From: Xanthomonas cassavae CFBP 4642
Lineage (GTDB): Bacteria; Pseudomonadota; Gammaproteobacteria; Xanthomonadales; Xanthomonadaceae
NCBI RefSeq assembly: GCF_000454545.1
Contig: NZ_CM002139.1
Location: 1,023,899 to 1,087,898 of the forward strand
Direction of reading: 5' to 3'
Length of the DNA: 64,000 bases
This document shows, one piece after another, positions 27,342 through 37,103 of this stretch (the first letter of the stretch is position 1; the number at the start of each line of letters is the position of its first letter). Under the pieces are notes generated by a model that did no database searches, was not told the DNA's origin, and worked only from the letters and a program-made list of their open reading frames with translations. A program made the position numbers and the translations under genes.

Positions 27342-28204
27342 TCAGACCCGCTGCGCCACCACCAGGCTGAGCACCGCCAGCAGCCAGGCCAGCACGAACA
27401 CACTCAGATAGGCCGCCATGGTGGCCGGTACCAGCAGCGCGGAGAACAATGCGCCCGCCAGCGCCAGCATGCCGGCTACCGCAATGGCCTCGCTCAATTG
27501 CATCGCCGAGCTGTTGACCCCTTGCCGATCGGGCGGCGACAGCGACAGGGTCAGCACCGACACGCTGGGATACAGCAGCCCCATGCCCAGCCCGGTCAGG
27601 GCCCAACTGGCAATCGCCAGCGGCACCGGAAACGCCGGCCACACCGCGCCTGTGCCGATTGCGATCCCCACCATCATCAACATTGCTCCAGCCTGGAGCA
27701 GACGCGGTCGCGACCAGCCCGCACGGCTATGGCCCTGGTACCACGAGCCACTGAACCAGCCCAGCGCACCCACGTTGAGCGCGACACCGGCCAGCAACGG
27801 CGACAGCCCGCGTTCGCGCGACAGCAGCTGCGGCAGGAACGCTTAGAAGCCGAAGAATGCCGCCGCCGCGATACCGTGCAAGGCGATCACGCTGGGCAGG
27901 CCGCGCGCCGCCGCAAGCTGACGGCCGGCAGCAGATGACAGGCGCAATACACCGTCAGCAGCAGCGCCGGCGCCATCGCCACCGGCGCAAGCATGCCGTG
28001 CAGTTGCCCGCCCAGATACACGCCGAGCACGCCGGTGGCCGCGCCGGTCGCCCAACCCAGGACCGCATTCGAGTCGGTGGTGGTGGTGTTCGACCAGATG
28101 CGCCCGCGCACTGCCGGCCACAGCATCAGCCCCGCCGGAATCGCCAGCAGCGGAACCGACAGGAACACCCAGCGCCAGCCGGCGTGCTGCACGATCAGCC
28201 CGCT
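27342..28204 (-). pseudogene. MFS drug exporter remnant (DHA2-like), truncated and frameshifted
   Basis: The minus strand encodes the second two thirds of a DHA2-type exporter: [20 protein letters not shown] at the broken N-terminus through to LAWLLAVLSLVVAQRV at the stop. About the first 150 residues are missing. Reading shifts frame near 27906-27914, in a run of CGG repeats. An in-frame TAA lies at 27843-27845 between FFGF and FLPQLLSRERGL. Three lesions make it non-functional. The deletion endpoint coincides with the truncated soxR on the other strand. Confidence 0.9.
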
Positions 28205-28564
28205 GATCCGCAGCCTGCGCACCGCGGGCAATCAACGGCGTTACGCGCGCGATGTGCTGCGACGGATTGCGGTGATCCGCGTGGCGCAGCGGCTGGGCGT
28301 GCCATTGCAGCAAGTGCTGGACGCCTTTCGGTGTTGCCGGATCAGCGCACGCCTACCCGTGCGGAGTGGGCGCGCATGTCCGCACGCTGGCGCGGGCAAC
28401 TGGATGCACGCATCGGCGAGCTGCAGGCCTTGCGCGACCAGCTCACCGATTGCATCGGCTGCGGCTGTCTGTCGCTGCGGCGTTGCCGGTTGAGCAATCC
28501 GGACGATCGATTGGCCGACGATGGCGACGGCGCCCTGCGATTGGGCGCTCTCGCCCAGGAGTGA
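28203..28564 (+). pseudogene. soxR: soxR remnant (MerR family, [2Fe-2S] redox sensor), truncated and frameshifted
   Basis: The reading frame starts within the DNA-binding domain at [21 protein letters not shown], so the first winged-helix part is gone. It continues through [19 protein letters not shown], loses one base near 28330, then resumes in a new frame with [19 protein letters not shown] and the iron-sulfur motif [12 protein letters not shown]. SoxR normally senses redox-active drugs and often controls a divergent exporter gene, which is exactly what the adjacent MFS remnant was. Confidence 0.9.
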
Positions 28565-28780
28565 TCGCAGCAAGGCGGCTGCACGCGCTGGGTGAGGCGC
28601 ACAGTGGTCGCCGCACCTTGCAACCTTACGCTGAGGTATCGCTGGCGGTTGCGCCTGCCAGGCGGCCCAGACATGGCAGGCGCGTCCCGCGCCAGGCGTC
28701 CCTTGTCCATTTGACCACTGATGGCATGGATGCCAGCGCAATTGGCCGTAGCATGGACATTCCCCGTTGCAGGATCCGCC

Positions 28781-30766
28781 ATGTTCCCCACCATGCGCCG
28801 AGCACTCACCGTTGCCGTCTCGCTTGCCTGTGCCAGTGCCTGTGCAGTGGCCGCCACCGCCCCCGGGGTGCCATCAGCCGGGTTCGATCCGCTGGCGCTG
28901 TTCGCGCCGTTGCAACTGCCCGACGCCCCCAATGCCTACCGTAGCGCCAGTGGCGTGCCTGGTCCGCTGTTCTGGCAGAACCGTGCCGATTACCAGCTGC
29001 AGGCCAGCATCGACCCGGCCAGCCACACGCTCAGCGGCGAGGCGGCGATCCACTACACCAACCACAGCCCCGACACCTTGAACGTGGTGTGGCTGCAGCT
29101 GGATCAGAACATCTACCGCGCCGATGCACGCGCCGCTGCCAGCCGCCCGTCGCGGCGCACCCAGTTCACCGACGGCATGCAGATCGCCAGCGTGGAGATC
29201 GACAGCGGCGGGAAGCGTCAGCCGGCACGTTTCCTCATCGACGACACCCGCATGCGGGTGGACCTGCCGCAGCCGCTGGCCGGGCAGGGCAAGGCGCTGA
29301 CCTTGCATATCCGCTACCGCTACCGTATCCCGGGCACCTGGGGCGGGCGCACCGCCTACAGCGCCAGCAGGCACGGCGAGATCTACGAAGTGGCGCAGTG
29401 GTATCCGCGCATGGCCGTCTACGACGATCTGCGCGGCTGGGACACGCAGCCGTATCTGGGCTCGGAGTTCTACCTGGAATACGGCGATTTCGACTATGCG
29501 GTGACCGTGCCGGAGGGATTCCTGGTCGCCGGCTCCGGTGCGTTGACCAACCCGGCCGAGGTCCTCAGCCGCGCCGAGCAGCAACGCCTGCAACAGGCGC
29601 GCGGCAGCGACCGCACGGTGCTGATCCGCATGCCGGCAGAGGTGGCCGCACGTGCGGCGGCACCGGCAGGCACCGAAACGCGCACCTGGCGCTTCCATAT
29701 GGAGCACACCCGCGACGTGGCGTTTGCCGCATCGCCTGCGTTCGTGTGGGACGCCGCACGCATCAACCTGCCGGGCGGCACGCAGTCGCTGGCGATGTCG
29801 GTATACCCGGTGGAAGCGGTAGGTGCGGACAAGTGGAGCCGCTCCACCGAATACGTCAAAGGCGCGATCGAACATTTCTCGCAGTGGTATGCGTACCCGT
29901 GGCCGGCGGCGATCAACCTGGGCGGCTACGGCGCCGGTATGGAATATCCAGGCATCGTGTTCGACGGCTTCGAGGACGGCGGCAAGGACCTGTTCTGGAT
30001 CACTGCGCACGAGATCGGCCACACCTGGTTTCCGATGATCGTCGGCTCCAACGAACGCCGCCATGCGTTCATGGACGAAGGCTTCAACACCTTCATCGAT
30101 GTCTATGCATCGGATGCCTTCAACAAGGGGGAGTACGCGCCCAAGCGCGATTCGGAATACGCGCCCAAGGGCGGAAATCCGGTCGATGAGATCCTGCCGT
30201 TGCTGGCCGACCGCAGCGCGCCGACGCTGATGGACATCGCCGATGTCACCAGCGAGACCTACCGTCATCGGCTGATCTATTTCAAGGGCGCGCTGGGCCT
30301 GGTGCTGCTGCGCGAGCAGATTCTGGGGCCGGAGCGCTTCGACCCGGCGTTCCGCAAGTACATCGCCACCTGGGCCTACAAGCATCCCACCCCATCGGAT
30401 TTCTTCCGCCTGATGGAAAGCGAAAGCGGCGAAGACCTGGGCTGGTGGTGGCGCGGTTGGTACTTCAACAATTGGCAGCTGGACATGGGCATCAGTCGGG
30501 CGCAGTACGTCGACCAGGATCCGGCCAAGGGGCTGCGGCTCACCCTGCGCAGCCGCCAGCCACTGGTGATGCCGGTCACCGTGCGCGTGGACCTGGCAGA
30601 CGGCAGCCATCTGGACCGCCGCGTGCCGGTGGAAACCTGGTTGCAGACCGCCACGCCCACGCTGACCCTGCCGACCACGCAAAAAGTGCTGCACGTGACG
30701 CTGGACCCCGAGCATGCATTGCCCGACGCGGATCGCAGCGATGACCGGGTGGATGCAATCGGCTGA
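28781..30766 (+). CDS. Secreted M1-family (gluzincin) metallopeptidase
   Basis: The 661-residue protein has a signal peptide (MRRALTVAVSLACASACAVA). The N-terminal beta domain of M1 aminopeptidases spans about residues 60-270. The zinc site is HEIGH at 410-414 with the third ligand Glu433 in MDEGFN, the exact M1 spacing. A Tyr in SETYRHRLIYFKGA may be the transition-state stabiliser. The substrate-binding GAMEN is replaced by GAGMEYPG, as in many bacterial M1 relatives. It should be a periplasmic or exported zinc aminopeptidase-like enzyme. The start at 28781 follows AGGA; an ATG four codons on is possible. Confidence 0.95.
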   Translation: MFPTMRRALTVAVSLACASACAVAATAPGVPSAGFDPLALFAPLQLPDAPNAYRSASGVPGPLFWQNRADYQLQASIDPASHTLSGEAAIHYTNHSPDTLNVVWLQLDQNIYRADARAAASRPSRRTQFTDGMQIASVEIDSGGKRQPARFLIDDTRMRVDLPQPLAGQGKALTLHIRYRYRIPGTWGGRTAYSASRHGEIYEVAQWYPRMAVYDDLRGWDTQPYLGSEFYLEYGDFDYAVTVPEGFLVAGSGALTNPAEVLSRAEQQRLQQARGSDRTVLIRMPAEVAARAAAPAGTETRTWRFHMEHTRDVAFAASPAFVWDAARINLPGGTQSLAMSVYPVEAVGADKWSRSTEYVKGAIEHFSQWYAYPWPAAINLGGYGAGMEYPGIVFDGFEDGGKDLFWITAHEIGHTWFPMIVGSNERRHAFMDEGFNTFIDVYASDAFNKGEYAPKRDSEYAPKGGNPVDEILPLLADRSAPTLMDIADVTSETYRHRLIYFKGALGLVLLREQILGPERFDPAFRKYIATWAYKHPTPSDFFRLMESESGEDLGWWWRGWYFNNWQLDMGISRAQYVDQDPAKGLRLTLRSRQPLVMPVTVRVDLADGSHLDRRVPVETWLQTATPTLTLPTTQKVLHVTLDPEHALPDADRSDDRVDAIG

Positions 30767-30866
30767 GCCTTGCGTTCGTACACGCGGCGAGCTGCTGCGT
30801 GCACAGGCCCATGTCGCCGCACGCAGTGTGCGCTGCCAGTGCCTGTGCCTGTGCTTGTGCAGTGCA

Positions 30867-30886
30867 CATCGCAATCGATTGCGATG
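30867..30886. promoter_or_regulatory. Perfect 20-bp palindrome
   Basis: CATCGCAATCGATTGCGATG reads the same on both strands. It lies 100 bases after the M1 peptidase stop and about 640 bases before the TonB receptor start. It could be a dimeric repressor site; no known consensus is matched with confidence. Confidence 0.5.
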
Positions 30887-31116
30887 ATGGCACCGCTACT
30901 GTTGCGCTGTGGGCGTGGCGGCACCTGCACAAACACAGCTGCGGCGGTGGCCTTCTTCTCGCTGCCGGGCACCGGGATTGCCGCCGTCATCGCCTTAGTG
31001 CAGGCGGCGGTCGCGCACACACTGTCTGGTTTGCGCAGTCGCCCCGGATGACTGCGGCGCAGCGGCTGCATTGTGCAAATTTCACCGCGACGATTGGTGG
31101 TTTCGGCGTAATTGGA

Positions 31117-31130
31117 TGATAACGCTTACA
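31117..31130. promoter_or_regulatory. LacI-family-like operator, distal
   Basis: TGATAACGCTTACA (reverse TGTAAGCGTTATCA) fits the general LacI/GalR half-site pattern with a central CG. It lies about 400 bases upstream of the TonB receptor start. Confidence 0.55.
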
Positions 31131-31258
31131 GCCGCGCCGCCATTACATCGCGCATGCGGACTCGAGCGCTCTCCGTATCGGCTGTAACAATGCAGGTCCA
31201 TCACTATGCTGCAACGCACGGTGACAAGCCCTTCGATGCCTCACTAGGCTGCGCAGCG

Positions 31259-31272
31259 TGTTAGCGCTATCA
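31259..31272. promoter_or_regulatory. LacI-family-like operator, proximal
   Basis: TGTTAGCGCTATCA is almost a perfect palindrome around GCGC and closely resembles operator boxes described for sugar-responsive LacI-type repressors of Xanthomonas carbohydrate loci (boxes of the form TGNTAGCGCTANCA). It lies 257 bases before the TonB receptor start. Confidence 0.65.
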
Positions 31273-31315
31273 CTGGCTGGCACGCCGTGCAGGGGATGCC
31301 GTGCGCACGCGTTCG

Positions 31316-31331
31316 CGACACCGCGGTGTCG
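31316..31331. promoter_or_regulatory. Perfect 16-bp palindrome
   Basis: CGACACCGCGGTGTCG reads identically on both strands. It lies 44 bases after the proximal LacI-like box and may be a further operator of the TonB receptor gene. Confidence 0.45.
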
Positions 31332-31528
31332 AGGACGTCTGCGGCAGGCATGCGCCGCATAACGCAGGTGGGCGATCGAAGGGGCGATCGCCGGCGTGCG
31401 CGCTAGGGGACCTTATTCAAGAGCAGTACTGTTCGCCACCGCCGATCGGGCGGTGGTCATGACTCTGCCGTGTCGCATGCCGCGACAACGGCCGTAGGCG
31501 GTTGGACTCCACTCCCGAGGACACATCG

Positions 31529-34500
31529 ATGCGTCGTACGTTGAGCAGCTTCAAGTCGAAGGCCATGTTTACCTTCGTCGGTGGCCTGTTGGTCATCAAT
31601 CCCGCATTTGCACAAGACGTTGCTCCGCCGCCGCCCGCGCCGCAGTCCAGCAGCGATGCCGCCACCACGCTCGACACCGTGACCGTCACCGGTATCCGCA
31701 GCAGCCTCGACCAATCGATGGGCATCAAGCGCGATGCCGCCGGCGTGGTGGATGCAATCAGCGCCGAAGATATCGGCAAGTTTCCCGATACCAACCTGGC
31801 CGAATCGCTGCAGCGCATCACCGGTATCTCGATCGAACGCCGCGACGGCGAAGGCGCGCAGGTCACCGCACGCGGCTTCGGCCCGCAGTTCAATACGGTC
31901 ACCCTCAACGGCCGCCTGATTCCCGGCGCCGATGCGTTCGGTGCGCCCGGCCAGACCCCGATCGGTGGCGTGGACGTGGGCACGCGCGCTTTCAACTTCG
32001 CCCAGCTCGCCTCCGAGGCCATCACCGGCATCGAGGTGTTCAAGACCAGCCGCGCCACCGCGCCCAGCGGCGGTATCGGCGCCACCATCAACATCCAGAC
32101 CGACAAGCCGTTCAATCACGATGGCGTGGTGGCCAATGCCGGCGCCAAGATGGTGTCCGACCGCTCGCAGCCGTTCGGCGATTCGCTGACCCCGGAAGTG
32201 TCGGGCATCTTCAGCTATACCAACCCCGACAAGACCTTTGGCATCGGCCTGAGCGCCAGCTACCAGAAGCGCCACGGCGGCTCGGTGCAGGCCACCGAAA
32301 ACCGCTGGAACATCCAGCGCTGGACCGGCACCGATCCGGCGCTGCGTCCGGACACGGTGGTCACCAACGCACCGGCGATCGGCCAGCTGTATGGCATGCC
32401 CAACGATATCCGCTATGCGTTTGCCGATTTCCAGCGCGAGCGCATGAACGGCCAGGCAGTGATGCAGTTCGCGCCTACCGACAGCCTCACGCTGACCCTG
32501 GATTACACCTACTCGTCCAACGAGATCCGCGAAGAACGCGGCGAACAGGGCATCTGGCTGCAACGCGCCAACAGCTTCACCGACCTGACCTTCGATACCG
32601 GCCAGACGGTCGCCACGCCGGTCTACCTGCGCGATGTGCCCAATGGCGCCAAGGACTTCGGCATGGAGCAGCAGCGCAACGAGCAGAAGTACACGCTCGG
32701 CTCGCTCGGCTTCAATGCGGACTGGCAGGTGACCGACCGCTTCCAGCTGACCTTCGATGCGCACAACTCCAAGACCCAGAGCCTGCCCAACGATCCGGTC
32801 ACCGGCGGCAGCGCCACCTATTTCAGCTTTGCCGGCACCAACAATTGCACCAACGGCCCGTCCTGCGGCGGGCAGTGGGCACAGGAGCTGTGGTTCAACA
32901 ACTCGCTGCCGATCGGCGCACGCACCTGGTATCCCACCGTCGCCGACTCGCTGGCCGGCACCAATGGCGTGGTCAACCCGGATTTCACCACCAACAATCT
33001 CGGCTCGCAGGTACAACGCATCTATTATCAAAAGCAGGTGACCGAAACCAAGGAAGGTCGCCTGGACGGCAAATTCGATTTCGACGACGGGCGCTTCCAG
33101 TTCGGCGTCAGCTCGTCCAACACCACCATGCATCGCCTGACCAGCGACACCTATTCCGCATTGGGCGACTGGGGCGTGGCCAATGCCGGCAGGGAGCCGG
33201 GCATGACGGCCCTGCTGCGGCCGGTGAGCATCGTCGGCATGTTCGACGACTTCAATCCCGATGGTGCTGCCCGCAACGCCTGGCGCGGCGACGCCAGCCA
33301 ACTGGCGTTGTGGGGTGGCAGCCAGTACGGCGCGGCCACGCGCTACAACCCGCTCTACAGCGCCAACAACCAGGTCGAAGAAAAGACCCGCGCGGCCTAT
33401 GTGCAGCTGGAACTGACCGGCGATATCTCCGGCATGACCACCAATACGCGGCTGGGCCTGCGCTATGAGCGTACCGATGTGGAATCCACCTCGCAGGTGG
33501 CCACGCCCGTCGCGCTGCAATGGCAGGCCAACAACGACTTGCAGTTGCTGCGTTCCACCGAGCAGCAGCCTTTCAGCGAGAAGACCAGCTACAACTACAT
33601 CCTGCCGAACCTGGACTTCAGCATCGATATCACCGATCAGTTGAAGGGCCGTGCCTCGTTCGGCCAGACCATTGCACGCGCGCCGTACAACAACCTGCTC
33701 GCCGGTCCCACGCCCAACACCCCGGCGGGTTCGATCCTGATCAATCCTTCCAACCGCGCCAGTGGCGATTCGCAGACACCGACGCTGGACCCGCTGGAAT
33801 CGGACAACCTCGACCTGGCGCTGGAATGGTATTTCGCCGACGCAAGCTATGTGTCGGCCACGTTCTGGAACAAGCGCGTCAGCAACTTCCTGGGGACCAC
33901 GGTGTCGCGCGAAACCCTGTACGGCCTGACCGATCCCACCTCGGGTCCGGATGCGCAGGCGGCGCTGGCGTTCCTGCAAAGCGGCGCGTGCGCCGCGCAG
34001 GTCGGCGCCGCCGGCAACGACGTGACGGCGGCCTGTTCGGCCAACGACACCTCGTTGTTCGCAGCCACTGCGCTGTTGCGCAATGCTGCGGCCACCGGTG
34101 GCCTGGCCGCCTACAACGGCAGCTCGGCGCAGAGCCTTGCACTGGAAAACGCCTACGACCTGGTCGGCACGGCGGCTGATCCGCTGTACCAGTTCGATGT
34201 CTCGCGGCCGATCAACCAGAACAAGGCCAATATCCACGGCTGGGAACTGGGCGGGCAGTACTTCTTCGGCAGTACCGGCTTCGGCATCTACGCCAACTAC
34301 ACCATCGTCGAAGGCGACGTGGCGTTCAACAACAATGTCATCGACCGCGACCAGTTCGCGCTGCTTGGCCTGAGCGATACCGCCAACGTCATGCTGATGT
34401 TCGAAAAATACGGCTGGAGCGCACGCCTGGCCTGGAACTGGCGCGACGAATACCTGATCGCGGCCAACCAGGACGCCTCCAACCGCAACCCGTACTACGT

Positions 34501-34684
34501 GGAGGCGTATCAGCAGTTCGACCTGAGCGTCAGCTACGCGCTCAGCAAGCAGCTGTCGGTGAGCTTTGAAGCGATCAATCTCACCGGCGAAGACGTGCGT
34601 TGGCACGGGCGCTCGGAGAAGCAGATCATCCGCCTGATCGATCAGCAGCCGCGTTACACCCTGGGCGTGCGCTACGCGTTCTAG
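31529..34684 (+). CDS. TonB-dependent outer-membrane receptor (glycan/oligosaccharide type)
   Basis: The 1051-residue protein has a signal peptide ending at NPAFA-Q, a TonB box (TLDTVTVTG), a plug domain (DIGKFPDTNLAESLQRITGISIERRDGEG, then VTARGFGPQFNTVTLNGR) and a C-terminal 22-strand barrel ending in YTLGVRYAF with the terminal Phe needed for outer-membrane assembly. The IGKFPDTN plug signature and length are those of Caulobacter/Xanthomonas receptors for oligosaccharides. SapC, cupin and halogenase genes follow, a set repeatedly found beside such receptors. LacI-like boxes upstream suggest substrate induction. The start follows GAGG. Confidence 0.96.
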   Translation: MRRTLSSFKSKAMFTFVGGLLVINPAFAQDVAPPPPAPQSSSDAATTLDTVTVTGIRSSLDQSMGIKRDAAGVVDAISAEDIGKFPDTNLAESLQRITGISIERRDGEGAQVTARGFGPQFNTVTLNGRLIPGADAFGAPGQTPIGGVDVGTRAFNFAQLASEAITGIEVFKTSRATAPSGGIGATINIQTDKPFNHDGVVANAGAKMVSDRSQPFGDSLTPEVSGIFSYTNPDKTFGIGLSASYQKRHGGSVQATENRWNIQRWTGTDPALRPDTVVTNAPAIGQLYGMPNDIRYAFADFQRERMNGQAVMQFAPTDSLTLTLDYTYSSNEIREERGEQGIWLQRANSFTDLTFDTGQTVATPVYLRDVPNGAKDFGMEQQRNEQKYTLGSLGFNADWQVTDRFQLTFDAHNSKTQSLPNDPVTGGSATYFSFAGTNNCTNGPSCGGQWAQELWFNNSLPIGARTWYPTVADSLAGTNGVVNPDFTTNNLGSQVQRIYYQKQVTETKEGRLDGKFDFDDGRFQFGVSSSNTTMHRLTSDTYSALGDWGVANAGREPGMTALLRPVSIVGMFDDFNPDGAARNAWRGDASQLALWGGSQYGAATRYNPLYSANNQVEEKTRAAYVQLELTGDISGMTTNTRLGLRYERTDVESTSQVATPVALQWQANNDLQLLRSTEQQPFSEKTSYNYILPNLDFSIDITDQLKGRASFGQTIARAPYNNLLAGPTPNTPAGSILINPSNRASGDSQTPTLDPLESDNLDLALEWYFADASYVSATFWNKRVSNFLGTTVSRETLYGLTDPTSGPDAQAALAFLQSGACAAQVGAAGNDVTAACSANDTSLFAATALLRNAAATGGLAAYNGSSAQSLALENAYDLVGTAADPLYQFDVSRPINQNKANIHGWELGGQYFFGSTGFGIYANYTIVEGDVAFNNNVIDRDQFALLGLSDTANVMLMFEKYGWSARLAWNWRDEYLIAANQDASNRNPYYVEAYQQFDLSVSYALSKQLSVSFEAINLTGEDVRWHGRSEKQIIRLIDQQPRYTLGVRYAF

Positions 34685-35122
34685 GCCAGCGGCAAGGCGA
34701 TGGCGCGCACCGTCAGCTGCGTGCGGCCGCGCCATGGAGTGGCATGTTCCCTGGACATGCCGCGACCATGAAGCGGTCGTCGCTTGGCTGACGGCTGTGC
34801 GTCGCGCACGGATCGCTCGCGCACCGTGAGTGCGGGTGTTGCTGTGCAGACATTAGCTGCCGGTGGCGGGCGCTACTGTTGTGCCCGCCGTGCTGTGTAC
34901 ACGCAGGCTTGTTCTGCACGCATCGCTGTAGTGAACGTTCCCGACCAGGCGGCGCATGCAGGCAACGGGTGATTCGCGCTGCCGATGCAACGCGCATGCT
35001 GCCCTGCCGCTTGCCGGCCTGGGTTTTTTTGGCAATGCTCGGTGCCTGTCGCGTGCAGCGGGTGCGCCGCACGCCAATTTTTCAGTGCAGGCGTCCGCCG
35101 CGGATGTCTGCTGGAGTCGTCG
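34685..35122. other. Intergenic region between TonB receptor and SapC-like gene
   Basis: This 438-base gap includes a hairpin GGCATGT-TCCCTGG-ACATGCC (34741-34761) without a T run. No convincing gene is seen. A separate promoter for the sapC-cupin-halogenase genes may lie here. Confidence 0.45.
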
Positions 35123-35881
35123 ATGACGCGATATGCAGTGCTCAACAACGTGGCGCATCACGATGTGCGCGTGGTCCTGCGCTTCGGGGCAGAGTTCGGC
35201 GATGCGGTCGGGCTGGTGCCGGCGTTTGTGACCGAGTACGCCGACCTGCAGCGCGAATACCCGCTGTTCTTCCGTAAGGACCCCGCTACCGGTAGCTACC
35301 AATCGGTGGCCTTGTTGGGCTTTGCCCAGGATGAAAACCTGTTCCTGCACGACGGCCGCTGGAGCGCCAACTATCTGCCCGGCATCGTCGCCAAGGGGCC
35401 ATTTCTGATCGGTTTCCAGGAGCAGCGGATCGATGGTGCGCTGGTGCAGGAGCCGGTGATCCATATCGACCTGGAGCACCCGCGCGTCAGCCGCAGCGAG
35501 GGCGAGGCCGTATTCCTGCCGCAGGGCGGCCACAGCCCGTACCTGGAGCACATCATCGGTGTGCTGCGCGGCATTCGCGAAGGCGTGGATGCCGGGCAGG
35601 CCATGGCGGCCGCCTTCGATGTCCTGGGCCTGATCCAACCGGTACGCCTGGATGTCGCACTGGATGCCACCCATGCCGCCCACCTGGATGGCCTGTTCGC
35701 CATCGACCGCGAGCGACTTGCCGCACTCGACGCGCAGCCCCTGCAGCAATTGCACCAGGCGGGGTATCTGGAAGGCGCCTTTCTGATGCTGGCATCGCTG
35801 CATAACGTGCGCCGCCTGATGGCCGAAAAGCAGCGCCGCCTGCAACAGGCGCGCACTGCGCCTGCCGCTGCCCATGCCTGA
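35123..35881 (+). CDS. SapC-family protein
   Basis: A 252-residue protein beginning MTRYAVLNNVAHHDVRV with the SapC pattern: FVTEYADLQREYPLFFRKDP, GFAQDENLFL and NYLPGIVAKGPFLIGF. The family is named after the Campylobacter S-layer protein SapC but in Proteobacteria it travels with TonB receptors, JmjC-like cupins and tryptophan-halogenase-like genes. It has no signal peptide, so a cytosolic role linked to the imported substrate is likely. GGAG precedes the start. Its end overlaps the cupin gene by eight bases. Confidence 0.92.
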   Translation: MTRYAVLNNVAHHDVRVVLRFGAEFGDAVGLVPAFVTEYADLQREYPLFFRKDPATGSYQSVALLGFAQDENLFLHDGRWSANYLPGIVAKGPFLIGFQEQRIDGALVQEPVIHIDLEHPRVSRSEGEAVFLPQGGHSPYLEHIIGVLRGIREGVDAGQAMAAAFDVLGLIQPVRLDVALDATHAAHLDGLFAIDRERLAALDAQPLQQLHQAGYLEGAFLMLASLHNVRRLMAEKQRRLQQARTAPAAAHA

Positions 35882-36926
35882 TCGTATGGATGCACCTGCA
35901 CGTCATGGCCCTGCTGCCACCGCGATTGCCGAGCGCACCGATTGCCGGCCCCAGGCGCTGCCACTGGCCGAACTCTGCGAGGCGGCCGAGCCGGTGGTGT
36001 TGCGCGGAATCGCACGCGATTGGTCGCTGGTGCAGGCCGGCCTGCGGAGCCCGGATGAGGCGATGCACCAGCTGCGCGCCCACGACACTGGGCGCGCCTT
36101 GCAGTACTCCTATGGCGGGCCGGCAATCGCCGGCCGCCCGTTCTACACCGAGGACTGCAGCGCGCTGAATTTCGAGGTGCAGCGCGGCAGCCTGGGCAGC
36201 TTGCTGGACGCGATCGCCGCACATCGCGACGACCTGCAGCCGCCGACCTACTATCTGGCCTCGCTGCCTGTCGACGATGGCTTGCCTGGCCTGCGTGCGC
36301 ACAACGATCTGGGCCTGGCGGCCAGCGGCGTCAACGTGCAGCCCAGCATCTGGATCGGCAATCGCGTCACCGCGTCCTGCCATTACGATGCGCCGAACAA
36401 CCTGGCCTGCTGCGCGGTAGGGCAACGGCGCTTCACGCTGTTTCCCCCGGAGCAGGTGGCCAATCTCTACCCTGGGCCGCTCGATCCCACGCCGGGCGGG
36501 CAGGTGGTGAGCATGGTGGATATCGCCACGCCCGACCTGCAGCGCTACCCGCGATTCGCCCAGGCACAGCTGCATGCGCGCACCGCCGTGCTGGAGCCGG
36601 GCGATGCGCTGTTCATCCCCAGCATGTGGTGGCACCACGTGCAGTCGCTGCAGCCGTTCAACGTGCTGGTCAATTACTGGTGGAGCACGGTGCCCGTGCA
36701 GTTGCCGGCGGCGATGTCCGCGCTGTATCACGCGCTGTGGGCCATCCGCGACCGCCCGGCGGCGGAAAAGGACGCGTGGCGTGCCTTGTTCGATTACTAC
36801 GTGTTCGGACCGGCCGAGCGTGCCGGCGCGCATCTACCCGAACCGGCGCGACAGGCGCTGGGGCCGATCGATCCCGTCCTTGCGCGCCAGCTGCGCGCCA
36901 TGCTGATCGGCAGGCTCAATCGCTGA
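35874..36926 (+). CDS. Cupin-like (JmjC/cupin_8) Fe(II)/2-oxoglutarate oxygenase-like protein
   Basis: The 350-residue product is a JmjC-type double-stranded beta helix. The iron-binding facial triad is visible as H-Y-D in SCHYDAPNN and a distal His in MWWHHVQSL. GQRRFTLFPPEQVANLYPGP matches the 2-oxoglutarate region of cupin_8 proteins. It probably hydroxylates a protein or small molecule; the substrate is unknown. It overlaps sapC and precedes the halogenase by 177 bases. Confidence 0.92.
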   Translation: MPDRMDAPARHGPAATAIAERTDCRPQALPLAELCEAAEPVVLRGIARDWSLVQAGLRSPDEAMHQLRAHDTGRALQYSYGGPAIAGRPFYTEDCSALNFEVQRGSLGSLLDAIAAHRDDLQPPTYYLASLPVDDGLPGLRAHNDLGLAASGVNVQPSIWIGNRVTASCHYDAPNNLACCAVGQRRFTLFPPEQVANLYPGPLDPTPGGQVVSMVDIATPDLQRYPRFAQAQLHARTAVLEPGDALFIPSMWWHHVQSLQPFNVLVNYWWSTVPVQLPAAMSALYHALWAIRDRPAAEKDAWRALFDYYVFGPAERAGAHLPEPARQALGPIDPVLARQLRAMLIGRLNR

Positions 36927-37103
36927 TGGACGCAGTGCGTTCGACGCGGATTGCCGGATGACTGCGCCGTCCATCGGCAGGGCGCATGGCAGCGCGCCGT
37001 CGGGCCGTTTTGGCATCGCCGTGCGTGCAACCCTTTTGCGGTCCCGAACAGGATCGCCCCACATGGCAGCCGCCATTCCACATCCAGTCCACAGGAGTTC
37101 GCA

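Larger units (their letters stand above)
30767..31528. other. Long regulatory region upstream of the TonB receptor
   Basis: This 762-base gap has no convincing gene. It holds a perfect 20-bp palindrome (30867-30886), two LacI-family-like operators (31117-31130, 31259-31272) and a perfect 16-bp palindrome (31316-31331), each listed separately. Confidence 0.7.

Noticed and set aside
27342..28564. Insertion-sequence scar at the MFS/soxR junction
   Set aside because: No transposase fragment, terminal inverted repeat or target duplication was seen; a simple deletion explains the junction.
28874..30874. A 666-codon open frame opposite the M1 peptidase
   Set aside because: Antisense shadow; the sense strand has all catalytic motifs.
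31457..34735. A 1092-codon open frame on the minus strand opposite the TonB receptor
   Set aside because: It is a codon-bias mirror of the receptor gene in a GC-rich genome, with repetitive low-complexity text and no domain; the plus-strand receptor is complete.
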